From positions 62,001-126,000 of the forward strand of contig NZ_FOSQ01000008.1 of NCBI RefSeq assembly GCF_900114315.1: 64,000 nt of DNA. Direction: 5' to 3'. Position numbers and translations under genes: made by a program. Below, in pieces: positions 33,302-43,109 of this stretch (the first letter of the stretch is position 1; the number at the start of each line of letters is the position of its first letter). Under the pieces are notes generated by a model. It ran no database searches. It had not been told where the DNA came from and saw nothing but the letters and a program-made list of their open reading frames with translations. The stretch comes from Falsiroseomonas stagni DSM 19981 (lineage in GTDB: Bacteria > Pseudomonadota > Alphaproteobacteria > Acetobacterales > Acetobacteraceae).

Positions 33302-36300
33302 TCCGCCGGCAGCACCACGATCCGCGCCGCGTTCTGCCGGGCGAAGACACCGGGGCGGTACATGTCCTGCGCCTCCAGCCCCGGCAGTTCGAAGCGCCCC
33401 GCCGTCACGGCCCGCAGCCGCACGGCGAGGCGCGCCAGCGGCTGCTCCGGCGTCAGTTCCACGGCCGCCGCGAAGCGGTCATCCCGCGCGGGCTGCGATT
33501 CCGGCGCGGTCAGCGTGCCGAGGAAGGGCATGCCCGGCACGTCGCCCGGGCCGAGGCGGCCCGCGATCTCCCACCCCGCGGGCAGGCCCTGGGTCACCAT
33601 GGCCTGCATGCGCTCATTGGTGGTGTTGCGGGCTTCCAGCAGCAGGATGATGGAGGCCCCGGCCCGCAGCGTATCCAGGTTCACGGGCTGCCCGGCCAGG
33701 TCATAGAAGCGCCGCGCCACCCGCATGCCCTGCGAAGCCGCCGGCAGCGGTGACGTGGTCACGCCCGTGATGGAGACGGCCTGCGCCACCGGCGCATCGC
33801 CGCGGTTGCGGGCGGTGGTGGCCGCCGTCAGCGCCTGGGTCACGATGGGCTGCACGGGCAGGTCGCGGTCGCCGACCGCGATCCGCACCGGGCGGCCATC
33901 CCGCCCCAGCACGAAGGCGGCGGCGACGGCCCAGGCCTGTTCCTGGGTGTTGGTGGTGGCGGGGGTCAGGTCGGCGCCCGGCAGCCGCGCCATCAGCGCG
34001 GGCAGGCGGTCCTGCGCCACCCCCGATTCCCGCAGCAGCAGGGCGGTGGCCAGGGCATCGCGCGTCGCGCTGCCATAGTCGCCATACCAGACCTGGCGGC
34101 CGGGATTGGCCAGCGCCGCGGCGAAGATCGCCTCCGCCCTTCCCCGATCGCCCGCACGCGCGAAGGCGGCGGCGAGCTGCGCGCGGGCCAGCGGCGTCGG
34201 CAGTTGGTCCAGCTGCTCCGCCAGCCGCCGCGCGGCGCCCAGTCGGTTGCGCCCGGCCAGCGAAAGGATGTGCACCCGGTAGGCCTGGGCGGCGCGTTCC
34301 TCCGCATTGTCCGGCGTCATCTCCAAATCTTCCTCCGCCGCCCGCAGCGCGGCGGCCAGGGCGGCTTCCGGCACGGGGGCATTGGCGGCGCGGGCGCGGA
34401 GCAGCGCCTCCGTCGCGTAGAGGCTGGCCCAGGGATGAATGTTGCCCTCGGCGGACCAGAAGCCGAAGCGGCCGTCGAAGCGCTGGCGGTCGAGCACCGA
34501 GGCGATGGCCCGGCCGAGCAGGGCCTGGTCCTCCTGCGCCGTATCGGCATTGGCCGGCGCGTAGGACAGCGCCAGGACGCGGGAGGAGGCCTGTTCCAGG
34601 CAATCCAGCGGGAAGCCGCGCAGGGCGCGCAGCAGCGCCTGCGGGTCGTAGCGCACCGGCGCGCCCCAGCTGGCGGTGGCGCGCCAGGTGCCGGGGATGA
34701 AGCGGTCCGATGGCAGGGCGACCGGCGCGGATTCGTTCGGCGCCAGGCTCCGCACCGCAACCTCCGTCACGGCGGGGCGGGAGGAGCGGATGGTGATCGT
34801 GCTCTCCCGCGTCACGGCGAAGCCGCCGGGGCCGGTGATGGCGAGGCGCAGCGTGCCCTCCCCCGCCATGGTGCCGCGCAGCGTGGTGAAGGGCGCGGCG
34901 CGGGCGCCGGTGGCGAGCGACTGGTCCAGCCGCGCGGGACCGGCGAGCTCGATGGCGCCCGTCGCCGTCAGCGTCGCGGTGAAGGTGCCGGCGGGGAGTT
35001 CGATGTTGTGCAGCAGCAGCGGCAGCCGCGCCTCATCGCCCGGGGCCAGGAAGCGGGGCAGCATCGCCTCCGCCACCGCCTGGTCCCGCACCGCCATGGG
35101 GCGGGCTGCATTGCCGATGCGGTTGCCGTCCCAGGCCACGACCATCAGGCGGAGTTCGCCCGCGAAATCGGGCAGGTCGAGCGGGATGGTCGCGGTGCCG
35201 TCCGGGTTCACCGTGACGATGCCGCTGAACAGCGCGACCAGGCGCTGCGGGATGTTCTGCATCGCCGCCGCATCCATGCCATCGCCACCCTGGCGCAGCA
35301 CCGCGGCATCGCCCTCCGCCGGCGCGATCAGCCGGCCGTAATCGTCGCGGATGTCGAGGCCGAGGCGACGCCGCGCGAGGAAATGCGCGACGGGATCGGG
35401 TGACGGGAAACTGGTGATGCGGAGGATACCCTCATCCACCGCGGCCAGCGTGACCATCGCCGTGCTGCCCGCGCCCGTCAGGCGCAGCGGCACCTCGATG
35501 CGCGTGCGCGGGCGGGCGAGCGGGGGCGTCTCGATCGCCACCTCCATCCGCCGCGCGGCGGGGTCGAGGCCGATCCAGGCCAGGCCGAGCGCGCGGCCGG
35601 GGCGACCGGCAGGGGCATTGCCGGGCCGGAAGACCGTGACGGCGACATGCGCGCCAGGGCCCCAGGCGGCATCGACGGGGATGGCGATTTCCGCGCCGGC
35701 TTCCGGCACCTCGATCTCCTGCGTCGAGAGCAGGCGGTCCGTCAGCACGGCGACGCTGGCGCGGCCGGCGAAGGGGGGCGTGATGCGCAGCCGTGCGGTG
35801 TCGCCGGCCGCATAGGCGCGGCGATCGGCGGCGACATCGACGCGGTCGGGCACCTCCGCCGCCTCCGCCTGCGCCCAGCCCGCGCGGAAGCGATAGCTGG
35901 CAATGGCGAGGCCGCTGGGCTCCGTCACCTCGATCCGGTAGCGACCGAAGCCGAGGTTGCGGGCGAAGCGGCCGGGCTGGCCGGGGGCGACGCGGAGTTC
36001 CGTGCTGTCCACGGCTTCGTCGCGCCACACCGTCTCGTAGCGGGCCAGGCGTTCGCGGACGACGATCCGCCAATCCGGGCGTTCGCGCACCAGCCGGACG
36101 CGCAGCGTCGCGGGGATGGCGGCGCCGTCGGGGTTCACCGCGGCGATGTCGAAGGCGGCTTCCGCGCCGTCATTCACCGCGCCGCCCTCGAAGGCCGGGC
36201 GGATCGCCAGCAGCGTGCCGGCGGCGCGGACGGGGAGTGACAGGCGCGCGCCGCTGGTGCGGCCGCCGGGATCGGCCATCAACACGGTGATGTCGGCCTT

Positions 36301-38409
36301 GACGGGGCGCGTGGTGTCCGGCGCGGCGGGCAGCAGCAGGGCGACGCGGGCGCGGCCTTCCGCATCCGTCTCCGGGATGTCGGCGGTGATGAGGTCCGGG
36401 GCGAAGCTCTCCTCCATCAGGCCGAAGCGCCAGCCGCGCCAGGCCTCGAAGGGTTCGGGGTCGGTGGAGAGGCGGAGTTCCGCGCTGCCGGTCAGGCCCG
36501 ATCCGGGCGCGCCATAGAGGAAGCGGGCGAGCACGGGCAGGTCCAGCGCCCGGCCGGGGACGAGCTGGCCGGTGACGGGGCCGGCGGTGACCTCCAGCCG
36601 TTCCGGCACGAAGGCATCGACGCGGAAGCTGGCCGTGCCGATGGGGGGCGCGTCCGGGTCGGCCAGGACCTCCACCGTCCAGGCGCCGACGGGGGCGGTG
36701 GCGGAGAGGGTCACGGGGGCGACGAAGGCGGCGCCGGCGACGCGGGCGGGCACGCTTTCGAAGAAGACCTGGCCGTTGGGGCGCTTGATGCGCAGCCGCG
36801 CGGGCAGGTCCACGGGCTGGCCGCCGCCATCGCGCAGCAGGGCGCCGATACTCACGACCTCACCCGGGCGATAGATGCCGCGATCCAGCCAGACGAAGGC
36901 ATCGAGCGGCCCGGGATGCGGCGCGCCGGCCGCGCCGCGATCCGACAGGTCGAAGGAGGCGCTCTCCAGGTCCAGCGCGGCGAAATCATCGGCGCCGAAG
37001 GCATGGATGGCGACGGGGGCGAGGTTGCCCTGGCCGCGCAGCGCGGCCGCGTTGAAGCGCGCGATGCCATCGGCGGCGGTGGTCGCCTCGGCCAGGATGT
37101 CGTTGTTGCGCGCCATCAGCGCCAGGCGGATATCGGCGCGGGGCGCGGCATCGGTGAAGCCGCGCACCTGCACGGCGATGCCCTGCGGGCCGCGCCAGGC
37201 GGTCAGGCCGAGGTCGGTCGCCAGGATCGGCAGCGCCGAGGCCGCGCCGCGGGACTGGCCATCGCCCGGGCGCGCGACCAGGACATAGAGGCCAGGGCCG
37301 GCGCTGCGCAGGGCATCGGGCAGCGGCAGGGCGTTGCGGCTGGTGCGGTTCAGCACCGTGGCGGGCAGGTCTGCGCGGCCTTCCCAGACCACGCGGCCCA
37401 TATCCTCCGCCAGGTTCTCCGCCGTCCACTCCTCCATCTGCTGGCCCGGGCGCCAGTCCCGCGTCAGCGGCACCAGATTGCGTTCCGTGACGCGGATGAG
37501 GCGCAGCGACAGGGCGGTGACGTTGACGGTGGCGACCGTCACGCGCGGCTCCTGCCCGCGGGGCAGCAGGAAGGCGCGGTTGTCGAAGGCGATGCGGGCG
37601 GTGCGGTTGGGCATCGCGACGTTGATCGGCACGTCCCGCAGCACGCGCAGCCCGTCCTCCCCCGGCAATCCGGCGCGCAATGTCAGCCGCGTGGTGGCGC
37701 CCCAGGGCAGGCCGGCGACGCAAAGCGCGTCACCCTCCCGCACCACCGCCATGCCCGGGATCGCCGGTTCGGCCCGCACCCAATCCTGCGGCTGCCAGTC
37801 GTTGCGGCGCGCGGGGGCGACGGTGAAGTCCAGGCAGGCGCGGGCGGGCTCGGCATCCGGTTCCGTGCGGAAGCGGCTGACCAGCAGGCCGGCGGCGCGG
37901 CGGGCGGTGGCGAGCGCATCGCGGTGCTTCGCATCCTCCGGCGCGCGTTCCACCACCGCCTCCAGCGCCTGCAATTGCAGGGCCGGCTGGTCCAGGCGGC
38001 GCAGCGCCTCCGCCATCACGACCAGGGAGGGGATTTCCGGCGCGCCGCCGGGGACCAGCATGAAGGCCTGCCAGCCGGCCTGGAGGGCGCGCGTCGCCTC
38101 CGGCGGGTTGCGGCGGAGCTGGGCGTTGGCGAGTGACATCCAATGGTCCGCGCTCGCCTGGCCGGCGCCGATCCGCTCCTCCCACGCCGTGGCGGCGGCG
38201 GCCCAGTCATTGCGGGCCTCCGCGGCGCGGGCGCGGGTCTCGGCCTGGGATCGCTGCTGGGGCGTGCCGCCGGCGGGGAAGCGGCGGGTCAGGGAGGCTT
38301 CGTAGCGCTGCGCGTCGCCGGACAGGCCGGGCAGTTCGAAGGCCATGGACGCGGCGGGCAGCAGCCACCCCAGCATGAGCAGCAGGGCGAGCAGGCGACG
38401 AAACGTCAT
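33298..38409 (-). CDS. Bacterial alpha-2-macroglobulin family protein
   Basis: This 1703-residue periplasmic protein has a Sec signal peptide (RRLLALLLMLGWLLPAASMA) and repeated macroglobulin beta domains (FVWLDRGIYRPGEVVSIGALL, APVGAWTVEVLADPD). The thioester motif CLEQ is at residues 1270-1273 (GFPLDCLEQASSRVL), within an alpha-helical toroid region with LLRESG and NTQEQAWA. It should trap external proteases covalently. The signal peptide has no lipobox Cys, unlike E. coli YfhM, which is a lipoprotein. The frame stays open 1.5 kb further upstream over the MFS gene, but ATG 38409 with its signal peptide is the clear start. Confidence 0.93.
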   Translation of the reverse strand: MTFRRLLALLLMLGWLLPAASMAFELPGLSGDAQRYEASLTRRFPAGGTPQQRSQAETRARAAEARNDWAAAATAWEERIGAGQASADHWMSLANAQLRRNPPEATRALQAGWQAFMLVPGGAPEIPSLVVMAEALRRLDQPALQLQALEAVVERAPEDAKHRDALATARRAAGLLVSRFRTEPDAEPARACLDFTVAPARRNDWQPQDWVRAEPAIPGMAVVREGDALCVAGLPWGATTRLTLRAGLPGEDGLRVLRDVPINVAMPNRTARIAFDNRAFLLPRGQEPRVTVATVNVTALSLRLIRVTERNLVPLTRDWRPGQQMEEWTAENLAEDMGRVVWEGRADLPATVLNRTSRNALPLPDALRSAGPGLYVLVARPGDGQSRGAASALPILATDLGLTAWRGPQGIAVQVRGFTDAAPRADIRLALMARNNDILAEATTAADGIARFNAAALRGQGNLAPVAIHAFGADDFAALDLESASFDLSDRGAAGAPHPGPLDAFVWLDRGIYRPGEVVSIGALLRDGGGQPVDLPARLRIKRPNGQVFFESVPARVAGAAFVAPVTLSATAPVGAWTVEVLADPDAPPIGTASFRVDAFVPERLEVTAGPVTGQLVPGRALDLPVLARFLYGAPGSGLTGSAELRLSTDPEPFEAWRGWRFGLMEESFAPDLITADIPETDAEGRARVALLLPAAPDTTRPVKADITVLMADPGGRTSGARLSLPVRAAGTLLAIRPAFEGGAVNDGAEAAFDIAAVNPDGAAIPATLRVRLVRERPDWRIVVRERLARYETVWRDEAVDSTELRVAPGQPGRFARNLGFGRYRIEVTEPSGLAIASYRFRAGWAQAEAAEVPDRVDVAADRRAYAAGDTARLRITPPFAGRASVAVLTDRLLSTQEIEVPEAGAEIAIPVDAAWGPGAHVAVTVFRPGNAPAGRPGRALGLAWIGLDPAARRMEVAIETPPLARPRTRIEVPLRLTGAGSTAMVTLAAVDEGILRITSFPSPDPVAHFLARRRLGLDIRDDYGRLIAPAEGDAAVLRQGGDGMDAAAMQNIPQRLVALFSGIVTVNPDGTATIPLDLPDFAGELRLMVVAWDGNRIGNAARPMAVRDQAVAEAMLPRFLAPGDEARLPLLLHNIELPAGTFTATLTATGAIELAGPARLDQSLATGARAAPFTTLRGTMAGEGTLRLAITGPGGFAVTRESTITIRSSRPAVTEVAVRSLAPNESAPVALPSDRFIPGTWRATASWGAPVRYDPQALLRALRGFPLDCLEQASSRVLALSYAPANADTAQEDQALLGRAIASVLDRQRFDGRFGFWSAEGNIHPWASLYATEALLRARAANAPVPEAALAAALRAAEEDLEMTPDNAEERAAQAYRVHILSLAGRNRLGAARRLAEQLDQLPTPLARAQLAAAFARAGDRGRAEAIFAAALANPGRQVWYGDYGSATRDALATALLLRESGVAQDRLPALMARLPGADLTPATTNTQEQAWAVAAAFVLGRDGRPVRIAVGDRDLPVQPIVTQALTAATTARNRGDAPVAQAVSITGVTTSPLPAASQGMRVARRFYDLAGQPVNLDTLRAGASIILLLEARNTTNERMQAMVTQGLPAGWEIAGRLGPGDVPGMPFLGTLTAPESQPARDDRFAAAVELTPEQPLARLAVRLRAVTAGRFELPGLEAQDMYRPGVFARQNAARIVVLPAD

Positions 38410-38483
38410 GGACGGCTCCGTGAGGCGGCGTTCTTGGCGGGGAGCATGGCACGGGCCCGGCCAGCGGGGCAGCGACGAAAGGG

Positions 38484-39902
38484 TTACGCGCGTTTCGCGC
38501 TGCCCTGGTGCCCGGAGACGCGCGCCCCGGCATCGGCCGGCAGGCGCATGACGCCGAGGAAGGAGACCAGCATCAGCGCGCCGGCGATGACGAAGCCGAG
38601 TTGGAATTCCCAGAGCTGCGGCGTGGCCTGGCCGCTGATCCACATGCCCGCTTCCAGCGACAGCGACCCCAGCACGACGCCCAGCGCCACGGAGAATTGC
38701 TGGATGGTGCCGGACATGGCGGTGGCCGCGGCCAGCTTCTCCTGCGGCACATCGGCGAAGGAGAGCGTCGCCATGGAGGTGAATTGCAGGGAGCGGGAGA
38801 GGCCGCCCAGCGCCAGCACGGCGAAGATCGCGGCCATCGGCCAGGAAGGCGTGAAGGCCGCGCAGACCGCGACGCCGGCGGCGGCGAGGACGACGTTCAC
38901 CATCAGGATGCGCCGGAAGCCGAAGCGGCGCAGCAGCGGGCGGATCATCGGCTTCATCAGGATGGCGCCGAGCGCGGTCGCGAAGGTGACCAGCCCGCTG
39001 CCCCCGGCCGACAGCCCGAAGACGAGTTGCAGCGACAGCGGCAGCAGGAAGGGCACGGCGCCCGCGCCTGCGCGGAACAGCGTGCCGCTGACCATCGGCA
39101 CGCCGAAGCTGCGGATCGACAGCAGGGAGAGATCGACGGCAGGGCGGACGGAAGCGCGGGAATGCAGCACGGCGGCGATGCTCGCCATCAGCCCCGCCAC
39201 CACCGCGCCCGCCGTCACGAAGCCCGGCACCACGCCACGGCCGATCGTCTCCAGCCCCGTGACCAGCAGCGCCAGCGCCAGGCCCCAGAGCGTGAGGCCC
39301 TTGATGTCGAGCGGCCCGGGGTCCTGGCGCTCCACCTCCGGGATGAAGCGCCAGACCAGCAGCAGGCCGAGCGCGCCGACCGGCAGGTTGATCCAGAAGA
39401 CCGCGCGCCAGGACACCGCATCGGTGAGCAACCCGCCCAGCGGCGGGCCGCAGACCGGGCCGAGCAGGGCCGGCATGGTCAGCCAGGTCATCGCCGTCAG
39501 CAGCTCCTCCTTCCGCACCCGGCGGAGCAGGAGCAGGCGGCCGACGGGGACCATCATGGCGCCGCCGATGCCCTGCAGGATGCGCGCGGCCACCAGCGCC
39601 CCCATGCCCTGGGACAGGCCGACCAGGGCGGAGGCGACGGTGAAGACGATGATCGCCGCCATGAAGACGCGCCGCGGCCCGAAGCGGTCCGCCACCCAGC
39701 CGGAGACGGGGATGAAGACGCAGAGCGCGACGAGGTAGGAGGTGATGGCGACGGAGAGATGCACCGCATCGACGCCGAGGTCCCGCGCCATGGCGGGCAG
39801 CGCGGTGGCGACCACCGAACTGTCGAGGTTCTGCATGAACAGCGCGGAGGCGACGATGGCCGCGACCGTGCGGGGGTCGCGGGTGGTGGCGGGTGGGCTC
39901 AC
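38484..39902 (-). CDS. MFS transporter, DHA2 family (14 membrane segments)
   Basis: This 472-residue drug:H+ antiporter-2 type permease has FMQNLDSSVVATALPAMARDL in TM1, motif A GWVADRFGPRRVF, and motif C-like QGIGGAMMVPVGRLLLLR. Its 14 hydrophobic segments match EmrB/QacA. It exports drugs, toxic metabolites or surfactants. It overlaps the acyl-CoA ligase stop by 4 bases, so it might export something related to that enzyme's pathway, though such clustering is weak evidence. The C-terminal tail is short and basic. Confidence 0.9.
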   Translation of the reverse strand: MSPPATTRDPRTVAAIVASALFMQNLDSSVVATALPAMARDLGVDAVHLSVAITSYLVALCVFIPVSGWVADRFGPRRVFMAAIIVFTVASALVGLSQGMGALVAARILQGIGGAMMVPVGRLLLLRRVRKEELLTAMTWLTMPALLGPVCGPPLGGLLTDAVSWRAVFWINLPVGALGLLLVWRFIPEVERQDPGPLDIKGLTLWGLALALLVTGLETIGRGVVPGFVTAGAVVAGLMASIAAVLHSRASVRPAVDLSLLSIRSFGVPMVSGTLFRAGAGAVPFLLPLSLQLVFGLSAGGSGLVTFATALGAILMKPMIRPLLRRFGFRRILMVNVVLAAAGVAVCAAFTPSWPMAAIFAVLALGGLSRSLQFTSMATLSFADVPQEKLAAATAMSGTIQQFSVALGVVLGSLSLEAGMWISGQATPQLWEFQLGFVIAGALMLVSFLGVMRLPADAGARVSGHQGSAKRA

Positions 39903-41404
39903 CCGGCCGCCATCCGGCGCAGCTCGGCACGCTGGATCTTCACGCCATTCGGGCCATCCGTGACGGGGAAGGCGTCGAGCGTCACGATCCGGTCGGGCTG
40001 CTTGAAGCGCGCCAGGCTGGCCTGGCAGGCGGCCATGACGCTGGCCTCGTCATAGCCGTCGCCCGGAATGACGAAGGCGACCGGCCTGCCGCCATGCTCC
40101 ACCACCTGCGCCGCCGCGACGCCGGGCTGGGCCTGGAGAAAACCCTCGATCTCCTCCGGGGAGACAAGGAAGCCGCCGAGGCGGAGCGCATCGCCGCGGC
40201 GCGTGATGAAGGCGAAGCCGCCCTCCGGCTGCGCGGTGGCGAGGTCACCGGTGTGGAACCAGCCCTGCGCCGTGCGGGCCTTCGCCGTCGCGGCCTCGTC
40301 ACCGAGGTAGCGGTCGAAGAGGGACGGGCCGCGCAGCAGCAACTCCCCATCCTCGGCCACCGCGAAACCGGCCTCGGCACCGGCGGGGACACCGCCGCCC
40401 ACCGCGGCATGGGGGCCAGCCTGGTCCTGGAGGGCGAAGAGGGCCTGGGCCTCCGAACTGCCATAGACGCCGCGGACGGCGAGGTTGAGGGCGGCGGAGG
40501 CCTCCATCACACGCGCCGCCTGGCCGTGGAAGCTGGCGAAGCCGGTGAAGGTGAAGGGGGCATAGGGGCGGCCATTCGCGGCCTCCGCCAGCTTCAGCAG
40601 CAATTCATCGCCGCCGACCATGTGGGTGATCCATTGGGCGCGGATCAGCGCATCGGCCTCCGCCGCGTCGAAGCGTTCCATGCAGGCGATCAGCGCGCCC
40701 CCGGCCATCGCCGCCATGGCGGAAGCCAGCCCGAAGGTGCCGCAGAGGGGCACGGCGGCCAGCAGCGCGGCGCCCGGCTGCCCCGTGCCGATCCGCGCCG
40801 CCACATCCGCCGCATGGCCCGCGATGGAGGCCTGGCGATGCAGCACCAGCTTCGGCCCGGCCGTGGTGCCGGAGGTGGTGAAGGTCAGGCATTCGGCATC
40901 CGGCGTCGCGAGGTCGGGCGCCTCGGCCGCCGAGAGCAGCGTCGCGCGGCGCTTCACCGGCAGGTCCAGGATGCGGTCCATGCCGCGGGCATCCATCACC
41001 AGCACCTGGCGGAGCGAGGCGCGCTGCGCGGGGGGCACCGTTTCCAGCAGGGCTTCCGCATTCACCGCCGGGAAGTCGCGGGCGATGGCGATGGCCGTGG
41101 GCGCCGCGCGTTCCAGCAGGTTGCCGATCTCCGCCGCACGGAAGCGGGTGTTCAGCAGGATCGCCGTCGCCCCCCGCCGGGCGAGGGCCAGGAGCAGCAG
41201 GAGAAAATCCGGGCGGTTGGGAAGGAAGATGGCAACCCGGTCGCCGGGGCCTATCCCCGCCTCGGCCAGGCCGCCCGCCAGGCGGCGGACGGTGCCGGCG
41301 ACCTCCGCCCAGGTCAGGCCGCCAAGCGCCAGGGCATCCGGGCTGCGGCGGGCGGTGGTCTCGAGGAGCTGGGTCAGGGTGGCGGGGCGCGACATCGCGC
41401 CCAT
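39899..41404 (-). CDS. Class I adenylate-forming enzyme, acyl-CoA synthetase/ligase
   Basis: This 501-residue ANL enzyme has the P-loop TFTTSGTTAGPKLV (A3), GVYGSSEAQALF (A5), GWFHTGDLA (A7), RRGDALRLGGFLVSPEEIE (A8 hinge) and catalytic Lys in NGVKIQR (A10). It activates a carboxylate as AMP ester and transfers it to CoA; the acyl substrate is not evident. Two starts are possible (41404, or 41395 with MSRPATL). It lies 12 bp downstream of the GT-C glycosyltransferase gene and overlaps the MFS gene. Confidence 0.9.
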   Translation of the reverse strand: MGAMSRPATLTQLLETTARRSPDALALGGLTWAEVAGTVRRLAGGLAEAGIGPGDRVAIFLPNRPDFLLLLLALARRGATAILLNTRFRAAEIGNLLERAAPTAIAIARDFPAVNAEALLETVPPAQRASLRQVLVMDARGMDRILDLPVKRRATLLSAAEAPDLATPDAECLTFTTSGTTAGPKLVLHRQASIAGHAADVAARIGTGQPGAALLAAVPLCGTFGLASAMAAMAGGALIACMERFDAAEADALIRAQWITHMVGGDELLLKLAEAANGRPYAPFTFTGFASFHGQAARVMEASAALNLAVRGVYGSSEAQALFALQDQAGPHAAVGGGVPAGAEAGFAVAEDGELLLRGPSLFDRYLGDEAATAKARTAQGWFHTGDLATAQPEGGFAFITRRGDALRLGGFLVSPEEIEGFLQAQPGVAAAQVVEHGGRPVAFVIPGDGYDEASVMAACQASLARFKQPDRIVTLDAFPVTDGPNGVKIQRAELRRMAAG

Positions 41405-41416
41405 CTTGCGGCGGCC

Positions 41417-42970
41417 TCAGCGGCGCCGCCAGACCTCCACCCGGCCGTCGCCGTCCTCGACCTGCGCGATGCGGTCATAGCGGACCAGCGCGGCCTCGAT
41501 CATCGCCCGCGCCGCCGGCCGCACCAGCCACCAGCGGGCGGGGGCGATGACGATGAGGCGCGGCGGCAAGGCCAGCACGCGGGCGAGTTCCGCATCCTGG
41601 TCGAGGCCCGTCAGCCCCGCATGAAGGCCGGCCAGGTGGCTGGGGAAGGCGAAACGGGTCGGCGGGTCCAACCCCGCCAGGGCATAGACCACGGGGTGCC
41701 AGTTGACGATGAAAACGGAATCCCCTGGCCCGACCTCCACCCGGGCGATGGCGGCGACCTGGGCGGGGGGGTCCGCCCCGCGCCAGCCGAAGCCATGGCC
41801 GAGGCGCGGCAGCAGCATGGCGGAGACGGGCAGCGCCGCAATGGCGGCGGCCAGCACCACCACCGCCCCCGCCCGCGCGCCGCGCCGCGCCGCCCGCAGC
41901 GCCGCCGCCTGCAACCCCAGCGCCGCCAGGGCGCAGAGCGGCGGCAGCAGCATCAGGAAGTAGTGGTCGAAATACTTGCCGGGCGCGACCGCCTGCACCA
42001 GGGCGGCGCCGAGCCAGGGCAGCAGCAGCGCGCCGCGCCGGATCGCGGGGCGCGGCCCCAGCCCCAGCAGCGCCGCCGCCGCCAGCAGCCACAGGAGAAA
42101 ACCCACCGCCGCCGCCAGGCCACGCCGGAGGCCGGGCGACCCATCCTCCACCGCCGCGTAGTGCATCAGCACGGTGACGTTGCTGTGCCACCACTCCCCG
42201 AAAGCACCCATGGCGGCATAGGCGGCGGCGGTGACGGCGGTGGGCAGCGCGCAGCCCAGCGCGAAGACCAGCGCCAGCACCAGCACCCGCGCGATGCCGG
42301 CCCGCTTCTCGGCCAGCGCGACGCAGGCCAGGGTGAGCCACAGCGCCGAAGCCTCCAGCCCCGCCACCTGCTTGACCCAGAGCGCGCAGCCGAACCAGAG
42401 GCCGCCGAGGAAGACCATGCCTGGCCGCGGCGGGCAGGCCGCGAGGCCCGGCCGCGGCGCGCCGGCCGCGAGGGTTTCCGCCAGGATCAGCGTGGCACCC
42501 GCCACCATGAAGGGCGCGAAGAGGATTTCCGTGTTGGTGGCGAGGCCCCCCAGCACCAGCGTGTGGCAGGCATAGAGCAGCCCGGCCGCGAAACCGGCGG
42601 CGCGGCCGGCGCCAAGCCGCATCACCAGGCGCATCAGCAGCAGCGACGTCACCGCCACGGCGACCATCCCCGCCAGGCGCAGCGCGACCAGGGGGCTCGG
42701 CGCCAGCGCCACGGCGACGGTCAGCAGGGCGGGGGCGCCGACCGGGTGCATGTCCCACACCGCGAGGTAGGGCCAGCCCCCCTTCAGCCAGGCAATCGCC
42801 TGGACGAGGTAGAGACCCTCATCCGGATCGAGGACGCTGGCCGGCAGCGCGACGGCGCGCAGCAGGAAGGGGAGGAGCAGGAGCAGCAGGGGCGCCACGA
42901 TAGGGGGCCATCCGGCCACGGCCGGTCGCCGGCTGGCCCGGGCAACGGTGGTCATGCGCGTGACGAACAT
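41417..42970 (-). CDS. GT-C fold glycosyltransferase, family 39-like membrane protein
   Basis: This 517-residue integral membrane protein has the acidic motif DPDEGLYLVQAI in the first external loop (about 47-60), WDMHPVGAPAL, and about ten to twelve membrane segments (LLLLLLPFLLRAVAL, VLVLALVFALGCALP). This is the ArnT/PMT-like layout in which a polyprenyl-phosphate sugar is transferred to lipid or protein outside the inner membrane. Acceptor and sugar are unknown. The start is ATG 42970, or 42955. It is the first gene of the leftward run and is divergent from the hydantoinase B gene. Confidence 0.82.
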   Translation of the reverse strand: MFVTRMTTVARASRRPAVAGWPPIVAPLLLLLLPFLLRAVALPASVLDPDEGLYLVQAIAWLKGGWPYLAVWDMHPVGAPALLTVAVALAPSPLVALRLAGMVAVAVTSLLLMRLVMRLGAGRAAGFAAGLLYACHTLVLGGLATNTEILFAPFMVAGATLILAETLAAGAPRPGLAACPPRPGMVFLGGLWFGCALWVKQVAGLEASALWLTLACVALAEKRAGIARVLVLALVFALGCALPTAVTAAAYAAMGAFGEWWHSNVTVLMHYAAVEDGSPGLRRGLAAAVGFLLWLLAAAALLGLGPRPAIRRGALLLPWLGAALVQAVAPGKYFDHYFLMLLPPLCALAALGLQAAALRAARRGARAGAVVVLAAAIAALPVSAMLLPRLGHGFGWRGADPPAQVAAIARVEVGPGDSVFIVNWHPVVYALAGLDPPTRFAFPSHLAGLHAGLTGLDQDAELARVLALPPRLIVIAPARWWLVRPAARAMIEAALVRYDRIAQVEDGDGRVEVWRRR

Positions 42971-43109
42971 CGGGTCCCCATGCCCTTCCGCCCGGCGAAG
43001 CGCGCCAATTCCCCAAGGGTTCGGAAGCGAGACGATCACGTGCGCGCGCGCCGGCATCGCCCCCGGACCGGCTTGACGACGGGCAGTGGCGGCGGGACCG
43101 TCCGCGTCC

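Noticed and set aside
38410-39930. Upstream extension of the alpha-2-macroglobulin frame
   Set aside because: It crosses the MFS gene in another frame, and the signal peptide at 38409 marks the true start.
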